NCBI RefSeq assembly: GCF_024679245.1
Contig: NC_090195.1
Span: 9,625,993 to 9,689,992 of the forward strand
Direction of reading: 5' to 3'
Length of the DNA: 64,000 nucleotides
From: Pseudorasbora parva
Taxonomy: Eukaryota; Chordata; Actinopteri; Cypriniformes; Gobionidae
The position numbers and the translations under genes were made by a program. Positions within the stretch are counted from its first letter, which is position 1; each line of letters opens with the position of its first letter. Under the pieces are notes generated by a model. The model was not told where the DNA came from, ran no database searches, and saw nothing but the letters and a program-made list of their open reading frames with translations. Below are positions 12,791 through 24,678 of the stretch, piece by piece.

Positions 12791-14223
12791 ATTTATTGTC
12801 AGAAAATAGCAAAATCACAGAAATCAGGGTTTTGAAACGTATTCAGACATTCAGTGCAACAGTGTTGCAAGAATTTCAAACCCCATAAGACACGGACAGA
12901 AAATAAAAAAGCTAATTCAATATTTAGTCTGACCTCCTAAAAGTTTTTTGTTTTGCATAATCAAATCTATTGAATTTTTAAATTAGAATTGTATCAATTT
13001 TATATTCAAATTGAAAGAAAATGCTCAAAAACTAAAAACGTTCTTGCTTTTAGCTAGTACAGAGCTATAGTGTAGCCACAATAATTGAACTAAAACAGTT
13101 ATTTTACTTGTTTTCTTTTTTCTTTCCTTTAGCTTTTCTGACTCTTTCCTGATTGTCTCTGTGTAACGGACCCCGACCCATAACACCATCACACACCCAT
13201 TCATTCAAGCACATCCATGTTTCATGCTCATGTATGCATGAACACAGCATCAGTGTGCCTCTGCAGTATCTGTGTTTCTCATTCAGCCGCTGTTGTTTTC
13301 TGCCTTATTGAGATTTAAATTTGCCTCAGGTGGATACTTGCTCCCTGGAGTTCATTATTTTCCCAGATTAGTCCAGTTTGTGGAATCAAAGATGTAAAAG
13401 GCATCTAAGCTGTGTCTAATAGGCTCGAGTCTAGACGCCCCATTCCAATTAGGCACTGTAAATAGATTCCGTAATTCAGCTTCAGGGTTTGTTTATTCAA
13501 TTTTGTGCTCTTAAAATAATGTTAATTTCATTCCGTATTCTCCAAACCTTTGTTGGGGATTAAACAGCTCTGCGCCTTTGACAGAAAACGTGTGTCGGAT
13601 CTTGAGCGTGACACATGTCCGTGGAATTGTTTGGAATGCATTCCCTGTTAAGTCCACAAGGTTAAACAACCATAGAGTTCATGGAAACACAGGGATAATC
13701 GTGACCGGCACAATATACAACCCTCGACTGGATGTCGCAAGCATGAAGTCATCAGCAAACTCCACGCTCATCACTACTGACATCGAGTCACAACCTAAAG
13801 TCTCTATACACAAAGAGCTGAAACTTTCATGAATTTAGCATTTTTTATTCATGCCAACACTGTGTTCTCCTTTCTTTCGTTTATTCTTTGCAGACTGCAA
13901 AGTGACAATAACCTGTGTCTGTGCTAGTCATCTCTGTCCTGCTTGCTTCCTGTCTGTGAGAGAGGAAGAAAGCCGCACTGACCTTGAACACAAACTAAGG
14001 ACGAAGTAAGAACTCTGCATAGAGACAGAACAAGGATCTTCACAGACGAAGACAAGGTTTTCTAATTAGCATGACTCTCTGTGCTGTTACATCGAAGGTT
14101 TTTGCGTAAAGATAAAAATACCTTTACAGGATTAACTGACCAACAAATAATATTCTTATTATTTTTAATATTAATAATAAATGACATAAATGACAAAATC
14201 ATGCTCAACTGCAAAAACTACAG
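12791..14223. other. non-repetitive region, no gene
   Basis: Mixed-composition sequence, notably 13260-13500, with no transposon match. An 84-codon frame at 13578-13832 shows no recognisable domain. Possibly regulatory DNA, but there is no direct evidence. Confidence 0.4.
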
Positions 14224-14780
<557 letters not shown>

Positions 14781-14926
14781 ATATCCAGTATACTGATACA
14801 ATTACATTTAAAAGTGGTGGTGGTAAACAGTGGATACATTTTTTTTTTTTTTAATAAGTCTCTTAAGTTCCCCAAGACTGCAATTATTTAATTAAAAACA
14901 CATTGAAAGCTGTAATATTGGGAAAT

Positions 14927-15304
14927 TTAAAGGGGTACTTGGGGTAAAGGGGTACTCTACCCTGGGAAGATGAATCTGTATTTAAAATGAGCCATTAATG
15001 TAGAAATGTGAAATTATTTTTGAATTTGGTGCTGAGACTGAGAAAAGACAGAAAATGTATTTGTGTGCCATGGGGATGAAAGACTACAATTCCCAGAATG
15101 CTTCACTGCCCTGTGAGGCCATTCCCAAAGCCACCTACTGGATTACAATGACTGAGTTAGAGAACAGACAATACAATTAAATACTGAACGTGTCTGTTCA
15201 ATATAACGATCGAGTCGCCGCGTGAGAGAGCACAATCATTTGAATATACTCCAGGGTTTCTACTGATACAAAGCCATATGCTAATCGCTGAAGTAACCCT
15301 TTAA
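14927..15304. mobile_element. TTAA-flanked MITE, 378 bp
   Basis: TTAAAGGGGTACTTGGGG at the left and AAGTAACCCTTTAA at the right form terminal inverted repeats, each ending in TTAA, the target signature of the Kolobok and piggyBac superfamilies. There is no coding content. Confidence 0.75.
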
Positions 15305-16199
15305 GTTTTACAATTTAAAATAACACATATTTTTATATTTTATTATGGGCTTGCCGCACTGAGGACTTGAAATTAAACGCCCATGTCTAGGATTTGATAA
15401 GATTTGCATATTTAATGAGCTTCAGCTCCCCTGTCAGTCTATGTTGGAATTGTTTTGAAAGCATGTGGGTAAAATGGCAACTGAAATGATTCGTCCTACA
15501 GGACTTGCAAAATGTCTTTATAAAACAAACGCAATGATTCATCTCTCATCCACCCGCGATTGATTAGAATGTTACTTTTTTATTACTTGGCTTGCCCGAT
15601 CGGTGCATATAACCGCAAACCACAAACAAACACATACACATGGCAAGTACATTGCAGACAGCATGATTAAAACTTCTGCAATCATATTTTTCATGTTAAG
15701 GTATTTTCAGTTAGACATGTATACATAATAGATGTCAAACGATCTGTAACAATGCAATACTATCACATATAAAACATTTTTCTCATGTTTACAAATAAAT
15801 GAAACAAACGCGCCATGTCTTCCCCACGTGAGCTGGATATTCGTTAACATTATAGTTTATCCATGCATTCATAATATTGTAATCCGAATGAAGTTTATGC
15901 GTGTTTATTGCTTAGAAGTTTGATCCGGTTTAGCTCTATGTAGGCCTATGTCATGCCACTATTTGGTGGGCGGGGCTACAGAATCAGGCATTGTTCTTCT
16001 GTTGAGGCGGTGCTTCACCACACACTGACGTCAAGGTGTGGCATATTCTGAGATCTCTCGTTTGCTGGGTCTGGGGTCAATAAAAGCTAGCAAGGAATTT
16101 TTCAGCTCTAAAACTTACAGGCTATTCTTATATTACTATGAACTTTGATATACAAAAAGCTCAAGCGAAAGTTGATTTTTCAATTCATGACCCCTTTAA
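15305..16199. mobile_element. TTAA-type element, family K, copy 1
   Basis: It shares long stretches with 23170-24070 and, in reverse, with 36191-37292: 'GCTTCAGCTCCCCTGTCAGT', 'TTTGGTGGGCGGGGCTACAG' and 'CACTGACGTCAAGGTGTGGC'. The right end CATGACCCCTTTAA is intact; the left terminus appears replaced by the neighbouring MITE. The CRE-like TGACGTCA core occurs in copies 1 and 2. No transposase. Confidence 0.8.
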
Positions 16200-17184
16200 T
16201 ATACTGATATGGTACATAAGATACTTTTCTGATAGAAAGCTCAGCAGCATTTTTTTTGCTAGAAAGCTCAGCAGAAACACAATAAAAATATATAAACTTT
16301 ACTGTCACTTTTGACACAATTTAATACCCTTGTAAAATAAAAAATATTATTTCCACAAAATTTCTTCTAACTTTAAACTTTTGAACAGTTGTGTAATTAT
16401 ATATTTTTTATTTTCATTAATAATGGCAGCATACTTAAAATATAGTATAATTATAATATAACAGCATAACATAATTCATATATAATATAAAATACATAGT
16501 GTTTCTGAAGCATTTTTGTACAGCATCTAACTTTTTAAATATAGCAAACTACATAATACATTTATATCCAAAGTGACTTACAAAAGAGGAACACAAAAGC
16601 ATTATATGAAAGGAAGAAATACCTCAATACAAATTTGCTGAAGTACAGTCTGAGCTGACACAGTGAAACAACAGTGAATACGAAAAGTTTAATAATGGAA
16701 GAGATGCTTCTTTAGCCCTTGAAAGTAGCAAGGGACTCTGTTCGGCAGAGTTTTGATAATAATATCTATCCTTAATATGGTTTTTGTTGAAAATTCACGT
16801 CAGACCCAAGAAGCAACAGATCCCGCGGCAAAAGTGTCTATTCAGCACACATTCTGTTCTTCACAGTCTCACCTTGGCTGAAAGCCGCAGTCACTTTGAG
16901 TCGGTCTTTGCTGTTATAGCCCTCTGTGGGCACCTTCTTTTCCAGAAGTGAACAGTCACAAAGCTGCTTCAACAGTACAGACCTGGGTCACCATTCTCTC
17001 TGACCTATAATGAGCAAACACACACACACATCTGCTACAACCCATCATATACGAGGCTCTTGGCTATTCTCACACTCATAAGTAAAGCCACTCTGGTGAT
17101 TTCAATCCTGCACCAACTGTGACTCTTGCATCATATTCATTTCATTTACTCCACTACAGTACACAAACTGTATGATTTTGTAAT
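16200..17184. other. no gene recognised
   Basis: AT-rich in its first half; 16700-17000 is more balanced and non-repetitive. Confidence 0.45.
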
Positions 17185-17600
17185 TTCTGGTGCTGATTTG
17201 TTGCTTAAAGAAATTGTATTATTGTAAATGTTGAAAGCAGCTGTGCTGCTTAATATTTTGGTGGAAACCTAAATACATTTTTAAATTCTTTGATGAATAG
17301 GAAATATTGTTGTAACAAAATAAAACTGTCAATTTTGATCAATTTAATTTGCAAATAAAGTGATTAATTTATTTCAAAACAATTTACAACAAAAAAACTA
17401 ACTTTTGAATGGTAGTGTATTGAATAATGCAAATCATTTAGGTAACACTTTACAATTAGTTTTAATCCACTAACATCCAACTAGTCATTTTTCAATTAGT
17501 TAATGCATTAGGTATCATAAACTATCAATTCATTTATTATTAATGTTTAATGTTACTTTATAAATATACTTTAATTGACATTCATCATAGTGCATTCATG
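17185..17600. repeat. degenerate interspersed repeats
   Basis: 17185-17430 is a decayed copy of the repeat at 22587-23140 ('GTGCTGATTTG', 'TTTTGATCAAT'). From 17447 a 'GGTAACACTTTACAATTAG' fragment starts a second family. Confidence 0.5.
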
Positions 17601-17602
17601 TA

Positions 17603-17672
17603 AAAATCGCAGAGTGGGGTCAGTGTATGCTGAGGTTTACAGTAGTGAACAGGATATTCGCCAACTTCAAAA
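17603..17672 (+). mobile_element. Tc1-like family 1, short internal fragment
   Basis: 'GCAGAGTGGGGTCAGTGTAT' and 'GCTGAGG...CCAACTT' match the transposase region also seen at 37325-37385. It lies directly upstream of the TRIM-like element. Confidence 0.7.
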
Positions 17673-17681
17673 AAAAGTATG

Positions 17682-17858
17682 TGTAACAGAGGCCAGCTAG
17701 TAGTAGTTGCTGTGCGAGTAAACCTCACTCCTCTGACCTCAAGAGATGCTCTAGCGACTGACGCTAGAGGTTGCAGCCTTTAGCCTCCTTGTTAGAGCGT
17801 CCGACTCTCATGCCGGCGGACCCGGGTTCGAGTCCCGGTCCGAGCAGTAGGGGTTACA
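17682..17858 (+). repeat. 5' LTR of the TRIM-like element
   Basis: 177 bp, TGTAACAGAGGCC to AGTAGGGGTTACA, repeated at an offset of exactly 220 bp. It includes a perfect 8-bp hairpin (CTCTAGCG 17749-17756, CGCTAGAG 17762-17769) just before the tRNA-like block. No TATA box or AATAAA signal is visible, so pol II control is not evident; a pol III promoter is the better candidate. Confidence 0.8.
17775..17847 (+). other. tRNA-like sequence inside the 5' LTR
   Basis: It has the B box GGTTCGAGTCC (17825-17835), a perfect T-arm (CCGGG, 7-nt loop, CCCGG) and an A-box-like TAGCCTCCTTGTTAGAGC. GTCCG (17799-17803) pairs with CGGAC (17817-17821), leaving an oversized 13-nt loop. The 3' side TCCGAGC does not pair well with the 5' side, so a functional tRNA is unlikely. 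Isotype cannot be assigned. It may serve as an internal pol III promoter. Confidence 0.65.
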
Positions 17859-17859
17859 T

Positions 17860-17875
17860 TGGTGCCGTGACCCGG
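17860..17875 (+). promoter_or_regulatory. primer-binding-site-like sequence (tRNA-His)
   Basis: TGGTGCCGTGACCCGG lies one base after the 5' LTR. The 3' end of animal tRNA-His including CCA would give TGGTGCCGTGACTCGG, so 15 of 16 bases fit. Position and sequence are what reverse-transcription priming requires. The tRNA sequence is from general knowledge, not from this window. Confidence 0.7.
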
Positions 17876-17883
17876 ATGGGAGT

Positions 17884-17901
17884 GAGGTTTAGGGGGGTGA
17901 G
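17884..17901 (+). promoter_or_regulatory. polypurine-tract-like sequence
   Basis: GAGGTTTAGGGGGGTGAG directly precedes the 3' LTR, where plus-strand priming occurs in LTR elements. The G-run with flanking purines fits, though TTT and one T interrupt it. Confidence 0.5.
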
Positions 17902-18078
17902 TGTAACAGAGGCCAGCTAGTAGTAGTTGCTGTGCGAGTAAACCTCACTCCTCTGACCTCAAGAGATGCTCTAGCGACTGACGCTAGAGGTTGCAGCCTT
18001 TAGCCTCCTTGTTAGAGCGTCCGACTCTCATGCCGGCGGACCCGGGTTCGAGTCCCGGTCCGAGCAGTAGGGGTTACA
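17902..18078 (+). repeat. 3' LTR of the TRIM-like element
   Basis: 177 bp, reads identical to 17682-17858, including the hairpin (17969-17989) and the tRNA-like block (17995-18067). It is followed by TATG. Confidence 0.8.
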
Positions 18079-18149
18079 TATGCTGCTGAGATACTATAAG
18101 ATACTATCCTTCTATCAAAACAAGTATCTTGTTTACCATATATATATAT

Positions 18150-18843
18150 CAAAGTCACCAACTTTCTGAAGAGTCAATAGCTACAGACCTCCAAACTTCA
18201 TGTGGCCTTCAGAATAGCTCAAGAACAGTGTGTAGAGAGCTTCATGGAATGGGTTTCCATGGCTGTAGTGCAAAAAAGTGTAAAGTTTGGTGAAGGGGGG
18301 ATTATGGTGTGGGGATATTTTTCCAGGGGTTGGTCTTGGCACCTTAGTTCCAGTGAAAGGAACTCTTAATTATTCAGCATACCAAGACATTTTGGAGAAT
18401 TTCATGCTCCCAACTTTGTGGGAACAGTAAGGGGATGGCCTGTTCCTGTTCCAACATGACTGTGCACCAGTGCACAAAAAAGGTCTATAAAACATGGATG
18501 AGCAAGTTTGGTGTGGAGGAATTTGACTGGCCTGCACAAAGTCATGACCTCAACCCAATAAAACACCTTTAGGAAGAATTAGTGCAGAGACTGCAAGCCA
18601 GGCCTTCTCGTCCAACGTCATTGCCTGACCTCACAAATGCAGTTCTAGAAGAATGGTTAAAAAAAAATCCATCAACACACTCCTGAAACTTATGGAAAAG
18701 TCTTCCAAGAGATGTTGAAGTTGTTATGGCTGTGAAAGGTAGGGTCAACTCCAGATTAAACCCTATGGATTAAGAATGTGATGTCAATAAATTTCATGTG
18801 CATGTAAAGGCAGACGTCTCAAAACGTTTGAAAATATAGTGTA
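18150..18843 (+). mobile_element. Tc1-like family 1, internally deleted
   Basis: It runs from 'CACCAACTTTCTGAAGAGTC' to the 3' end 'AAAATATAGTGTA'. A deletion near 18262 joins 'GGGTTTCCATGGCTG' to 'GTGTAAAGTTTGGTGAAGG', removing the segment with the first catalytic Asp. The second Asp survives (QHDCAPVH near 18455). At the Glu position the sequence reads PIKHL (about 18555), so the catalytic Glu is Lys. A frameshift after CAPVH and several stops add to this. A non-functional transposase remnant. Confidence 0.87.
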
Positions 18844-19753
18844 CGTGATAATATCAGTGTTTGACAGAATCCACTGAATATCATTTTAGTCGTGTAGGAC
18901 AAAAAAAGTTATAAAGTAGCAATTGCGTGTCATAATAGGATAAAACACTTGCAATTAAATATTATAAAGTGTATATATTGCAATTCTGATGTCTTTTTCT
19001 CAAAATTTTGTTCTGTGGCGGAAACAAGGTTCCATGAAAACATGCATTTCAAAGGGCACTTCCAAAACTCCAGCAGTCAGAGAATTGAACCCCCTCATAT
19101 TTGATCAGACCCGCACTGAAAGTAAAAGGACTTCTTTTTTTTTTTTTAGATCAGAAATAGGTATGAGGTAAGCTGCGGAGGTTTGAGCAAACACTTCTGC
19201 AGCATGACTTCCTTGTGAACTAAGTGACAGATTGTAAGTGACAGAAGTTACCTGGGGAAAACCTCTGGGACAGGAGAAAGAGGCTAGTGTTGAGTGGGTG
19301 GTCCATCTTCAGATGCCAGCAATGGAAGATAACGTAACTCACTCTCTTCTTATGCCCTTTTCCTCTCCGTATTTCTATCAGTTTTATTTATTTTTCCATG
19401 GCACGTGTCAGTGAAGGAGACTCAGAGGACGCTGCAGAGTCTGGGTGGAGACAGCGCCTCGGGCTTCTGCCTCCAGCGGAGGATTGCAGACCAAGCTGGA
19501 GACCTTGGAACAGTTCAGCCCATTCACTCATGGTCGACTCTTTTCCCCCGTGTTTCCATTCTTTTCCACCTGCTGAAACTGAAAGGTCACATCATGCCAT
19601 TTTAGACTTCTTAATTTACTTTACCTTACCCACCTTATTAAATAGTAAATTCAACTGATTTATTTCACTTCAGATAAAATCTATAAAATGGTTGTTGCTT
19701 AGGTGGTTCTGCTACGCAAATGTCCCATTTGCTACAGAAATGTATAGGCCTAT
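18844..19753. other. no gene recognised; one weak exon-like block
   Basis: At 19403-19600 a GC-richer block follows a pyrimidine-rich stretch and a CAG, with two overlapping open frames of 66 and 86 codons and no recognisable domain. Too weak to call as an exon. Confidence 0.3.
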
Positions 19754-21075
19754 TAGGGCTGGGCAAGTTAACGCGTTATTATTGCGTTAACGCATTCATT
19801 AATTAAAGCCGACAATTATTTTATCGTGCATTAACGCAGTTATTTATTATTATATTGAAAGGCCGTTGCTCGCTGCCTCTGAATACACATAGAGACAAAC
19901 CATTGGTCAGGAGAATACACGGCTGTCTGTAGCCTACGCCAAGGGCTTGACATTCTTTGTCAGGGACAAATTAAAATAACCAGAAACGCGAGAATGATTC
20001 AGATTTTTTTGTTGTTTTTATTATATTCAATGTAAACAGCGATTGATGAGTATCTCTGCCTCTGGTACGTTAACAAGTCACGTTGAGGCTCGCGCTGCCT
20101 GTCTCTTTGTGAGAGACATTCGTGGAGAGATCAAAACAATTGAGCAGCAATATAAACTCACAGAAGAAACATACTGGTGTAAAACTGAGTTTTTTGTAGT
20201 TGTTGATATTTATGATTTATGATATTGTTAATAACACACAAGTCGACTTTGCAATCGTGAATTGTGTAGCATGAATGGTGTAGCCTAGTTCAATAAACAG
20301 TAGCCTAATTAATATTAAGTTACGTATATTGTAGATCCAAACAACCTTTTTTTGTTCCATTTTACCCATGATTTCACTGACGAAAATAGTTCCAAAAGAA
20401 AGCAACACTCAGCGCGGTGTTTTGTAACTAAATGATTCAGCGTTTTGAATGAATCATTTGAATAAACGACTCAATGACTCACTTATGAAGACGATCACTT
20501 GCTGCCCCCTATTGGCAGTTTTGTTTAAAAGTATGATTGTTTTATTTAGAACATCAATCTTATAACATTATTTATTGCAGCTGTATTTTTTGCAGTTTAA
20601 ATTATTTAATTTGATTGGTAACAGCCTATTATAGTGTTTTTACTATTATAACTTAATTTTTTAATCAAATGTACGAATTTAACATGAAAGATGATGCATA
20701 CATTTAATACGATTTTTAAAAATGGCCTTTATAAAATTAAATAACGCCCTGGGGTGAATATCACAAATATGCAGATTTAAGTAGGCCTATGTTAAAGCTG
20801 ACAGAACACTGATGAGAATATTACTACAGAATCAATATGTATACCACCAATTTAATTTATTTTGATTAAATGAATGTTTAAGGTGATATTTACAAGAAAT
20901 ATTGTAACTGTTACTAACTTTTAACTGCTGTAAAAAGCACCTTATTTGTTTTAAGTGTTTGCAAACCATGTGTTATTGCACTTTTGTTCATTTAGCAGCA
21001 ATTTTGTATTCATTATTGGATTTTAAGCGCATACTGCGATTAATCACGATTAAACATTTTAATCGTTGCCCAGCA

Positions 21076-21078
<3 letters not shown>
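19754..21078. mobile_element. hAT-like non-autonomous element, 1.3 kb
   Basis: The ends TAGGGCTGGGCAA and TTGCCCAGCACTA are imperfect inverted repeats of the 'GGGCTGGGCAA' type common in fish hAT-like elements. Sub-terminal TTAACGCGTTATTATTGCGT against ATTAATCACGATTAAAC continues the symmetry loosely. There is no transposase frame. The right flank is a TA microsatellite, so no target duplication can be read. Confidence 0.7.

Positions 21079-21120
<42 letters not shown>
21079..21120. repeat. (TA)n microsatellite
   Basis: About 21 TA units directly at the end of the hAT-like element. Confidence 0.96.
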
Positions 21121-21124
<4 letters not shown>

Positions 21125-21136
21125 CCATTAGTGAGT

Positions 21137-21985
21137 ATGATATATTAGGCAGCAAGTGAACATTTTGTCCTTAAAGTTGATGTGTTAGAAGCAAGAAAAA
21201 TTAGCAAGCGTAAGGATTTGAGCGAGTTTGACAAGGGCCATATTTTGATGGCTAGAGGACTGTGTAAGAGCATAAAAATAGTCCAAGGAAAGAAACAGTG
21301 GTAAACCCTCGACAGGGTCATTGGCGGCCAAGGCTCATTGATGCGCATGGGGACTGAATGCTGGCCCGTGTGGTCCGATCAAACAGACGAGCTACTGCAG
21401 CTCAAATTGCTCAAAAAGTTAATGCTGGTTCTGATAGAATGGTGTCAGAATACACAGTGCATCACATTTTGTTGCCCATGGGGCTGCATAGCCGCTGAAA
21501 GCGCCAACAGTTGGCATGTGAGCATAAGAACTGGACCACTAAGCAATGGAAGAAGGTGGTCTGGTCTGAGGAATCACATTTTCTTTTACATCATATGGAT
21601 GGCTGAGGACGTGTGTGTGTGTGTGCATTACCTAGGGAACACATGGCGCCAGGATGCACTATGGGAAGACAGCAGAGGCAGTGTGATGCTTTGGTCCTGC
21701 CATCCATGTGGATGTTACTTTGACACATACCACCTACTTCAGCATTATTGCAGATCCTGTACACCCCTTCAACAGTATTCAGGATAATGTGTCCTGCCAA
21801 ATCAACAATGGTTCAGGAATGGATTGAGGAGCACAACAATGAGTTTGAGGTGTTGACTTGGCCTCTAAATTCCCCAGATCCCAATTCAATCGAGCATCTG
21901 TGGGATGTTCTGAACAATCAAGTCCAACCTCGCAACTTACAGGACTTAAAGGATCTACTGCAAACATTTTTATGTTAAATGTTAT
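21137..21985 (+). mobile_element. Tc1-like family 2, long fragment
   Basis: It matches 53212-54200 along its length, from 'TATTAGGCAGCAAGTGAA' to 'CAGGACTTAAAGGATCTACTG'. Terminal inverted repeats are not recognisable. The transposase remnant is described separately. Confidence 0.87.
21338..21978 (+). pseudogene. Tc1 family 2 transposase pseudogene
   Basis: Catalytic half of a Tc1/mariner transposase in several frames. At the first acidic position the codon is GAG (WSEESHF, about 21562-21582), so Asp is replaced by Glu. The second region reads QDNVSC near 21780, then a one-base shift leads to MVQEWIEEHNNEFEVLTWP and SIEHLWDVL with the Glu intact. Counted across the frameshift, about 36 residues separate the second Asp and the Glu, two more than in DD34E elements. 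A short GT run interrupts the middle. Non-functional. Confidence 0.82.
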
Positions 21986-22586
21986 GATATACTGTATATA
22001 TCATAACATTTAAAACAAAACAAAAAATATGACATGTATACCTAAGCCCAACTATTTCTCCAAAACGACACCTTCAAGACAATCATTAAATCCGCAGTTC
22101 AGAGTTTGCATGTCAAAGCTTAGCCTAGCCAGGAGGAACACTACAAATAAACACACAATATTTTTTCACACCTTCTATTTATTACTGAAACCTTCTGGCT
22201 AGCAGGCTAAATCATTTGTGGTAAACATTCATTTCTCTGAGAGCGATTTCCTCAGGTTAAAAGCATACAGAAGAGAAATATTAACTCATTAATTCAGTCT
22301 TTTAGACTCTAGCATCCATTTAATGCTGTTGTAATGAATATAATTCATTTTAAAAGCCCTATCGACAAAATGTGCATCCATATTAAAAGTGAATTGCCCC
22401 ACTGAGAGCAGAAAAGATCTTTACACACCTTGCCTCTTTGTGTGTTCGAGGCAAAAGAACCCAGTTCACAGTGAAGACACCTGAGAAAAGAGAAACAAGA
22501 GAAATAATTATGAAGATGACTGACAATGAGTTCAGGATTTAGGGCTATGTATACATAAAATATGCTTTTATATGTACTACTGTTGA
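21986..22586. other. no gene recognised
   Basis: Unique AT-rich sequence; a small palindrome (ATGTTATGATATAC...TATATATCATAACAT) lies at 21978-22008. Confidence 0.5.
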
Positions 22587-23140
22587 AAAGTTTGGGGTCA
22601 GTAAGGTTTGGTAACAGTTTATTTTAGGGTTCAGTTATTAACTATTAACTAGTTGCGTATTAGCATGCATATTACTAGGATATTGGCTGTTTATTAGTAC
22701 TTATAAAGCACATATTAATGCCTTAATCTTTATTACCTTATTCTACATACCTTAATCCTACCCAGTACCTAAACTTAAATGTTACAAAAACTACCTTACT
22801 ATTAATAAGCAGTAAATTAGGAGTTTATTGAGGCAAAAGTCACATACTTAAAATGTGTTCCCCATACTAAAGTGCTACTAAGATTTTTAATGTTTTTGAA
22901 AGAAGTCTGTTATGCTGAATTTATTTCAGTAAAACCGTGAAATAACATTACACTTTAAAAGAACGGTTTTCTATTTTAATATATTTTCAAATGTAATTTA
23001 TTCCTGTGATCAAAGCTGAAGTTTCAGCATTATGAATCCGGTCTTTACTTTCACATGATCCTTCAGAAATCATTTTAATATGCTGATTTGCTACTGGAGT
23101 TCAAAAGATTTTCTGAAACATGTAAAAGTCTTTACTATCG
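22587..23140 (+). repeat. interspersed repeat split by a second insertion
   Basis: 'GTTTGGGGTCAGTAAG' (to 22608) and 'ATTTTTAATGTTTTTGAAAG' (from 22883) are the two sides of one cyprinid repeat that continues through 'TATTCCTGTGATCAAAGCTG' and 'CACATGATCCTTCAGAAATC'. Other copies: 33265-33555 (reverse), 54330-54525 and 17185-17430. Confidence 0.75.
22609..22882. mobile_element. MITE-like insertion with TAAG flanks
   Basis: It begins GTTTGGTAACAGTTTATTTTA and ends ACTAAAGTGCTAC, which form weak terminal inverted repeats. TAAG occurs on both sides, and removing the block restores the host repeat. Fragments of the same type start at 205, 6345, 17447 and 30480. Confidence 0.6.
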
Positions 23141-23169
23141 ATTTTGATCAATACAATTCTTCCATAATA

Positions 23170-24070
<901 letters not shown>

Positions 24071-24224
24071 ATATTATTTGCACCATTATAAAACCAAATC
24101 TTACAGTACAATTGACTTTTAAGTTCACTATAATTAGCAATTAAAACAATATTACACACAGAAAATGGCCCTAGATTGCTGTGGCAAGCAAATTCGGTTA
24201 ATTCAAATCTCTTAATCTCTCATT

Positions 24225-24678
24225 TTATTGATTCATGATTCGGATTGCCAATGTCACGTGATTTCAGCAGTTTGGCAGTTTGATATGCAACCCGAATCAT
24301 GAATCAATACGCTGATTCATAACCGTTCTAATCTTTATTTGAGGATTGAAAACAAACCCGGAAGAGAAGACATTGCTGAATAAAGTTGTAGTTTTTGTTA
24401 TTTGTGGACCAAAATGTATTTTGGATGCTTCAAGAGATTCTAATTAACTAACTGATGTCACATATGGACTACTTTGATGATGTTTTTATTCCCTTTCTGG
24501 ACATGGACAGTATAGTGTGCATACACTTACATTGAAGTAACAGAAAAGCTCTGGGACTAAAATATAAAATATCTTAAACTGTGTTCTGAAGATGAACAGA
24601 GGTCTTACGGGTGTGGAACGACATTAAGGTGAGGAGTTAATGACATCAATTTCATTTTTGGATGAACTAACCCTTCAA
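24225..24678. mobile_element. single arm of a palindromic TTAA-type MITE
   Basis: It matches the right two-thirds of 40292-40997 ('GAATCTTTATTTGAG', 'ACATATGGACTACTTTGATG', 'TAAAATATCTTAAACTGTGT') and ends GATGAACTAACCCTTCAA. The left arm is missing. Confidence 0.78.

Larger units (their letters stand above)
17682..18078 (+). mobile_element. TRIM-like LTR retroelement with tRNA-like LTRs
   Basis: Complete 397-bp unit: LTR 177 bp, internal 43 bp, LTR 177 bp. I read the two LTRs as identical. They begin TGTAAC and end GTTACA, the TG...CA ends of LTR elements. TATG flanks both sides (17678-17681 and 18079-18082), a plausible 4-bp target-site duplication. The internal region holds a primer-binding-site-like sequence and a purine-rich tract and no coding sequence, so any movement would depend on proteins supplied in trans. 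This is the architecture of terminal-repeat retrotransposons in miniature. Unusually, each LTR contains a tRNA-like block with a consensus B box. The alternative is a two-unit tandem repeat of 220 bp, but the TG/CA ends, the PBS position and TATG favour a retroelement. Identical LTRs imply recent insertion or gene conversion. Confidence 0.75.

Noticed and set aside
17775..17847. Functional tRNA gene pair at 17.8 and 18.0 kb
   Set aside because: The acceptor stem does not pair, the anticodon arm is irregular and the A box is weak. Both copies lie inside LTR-like repeats.
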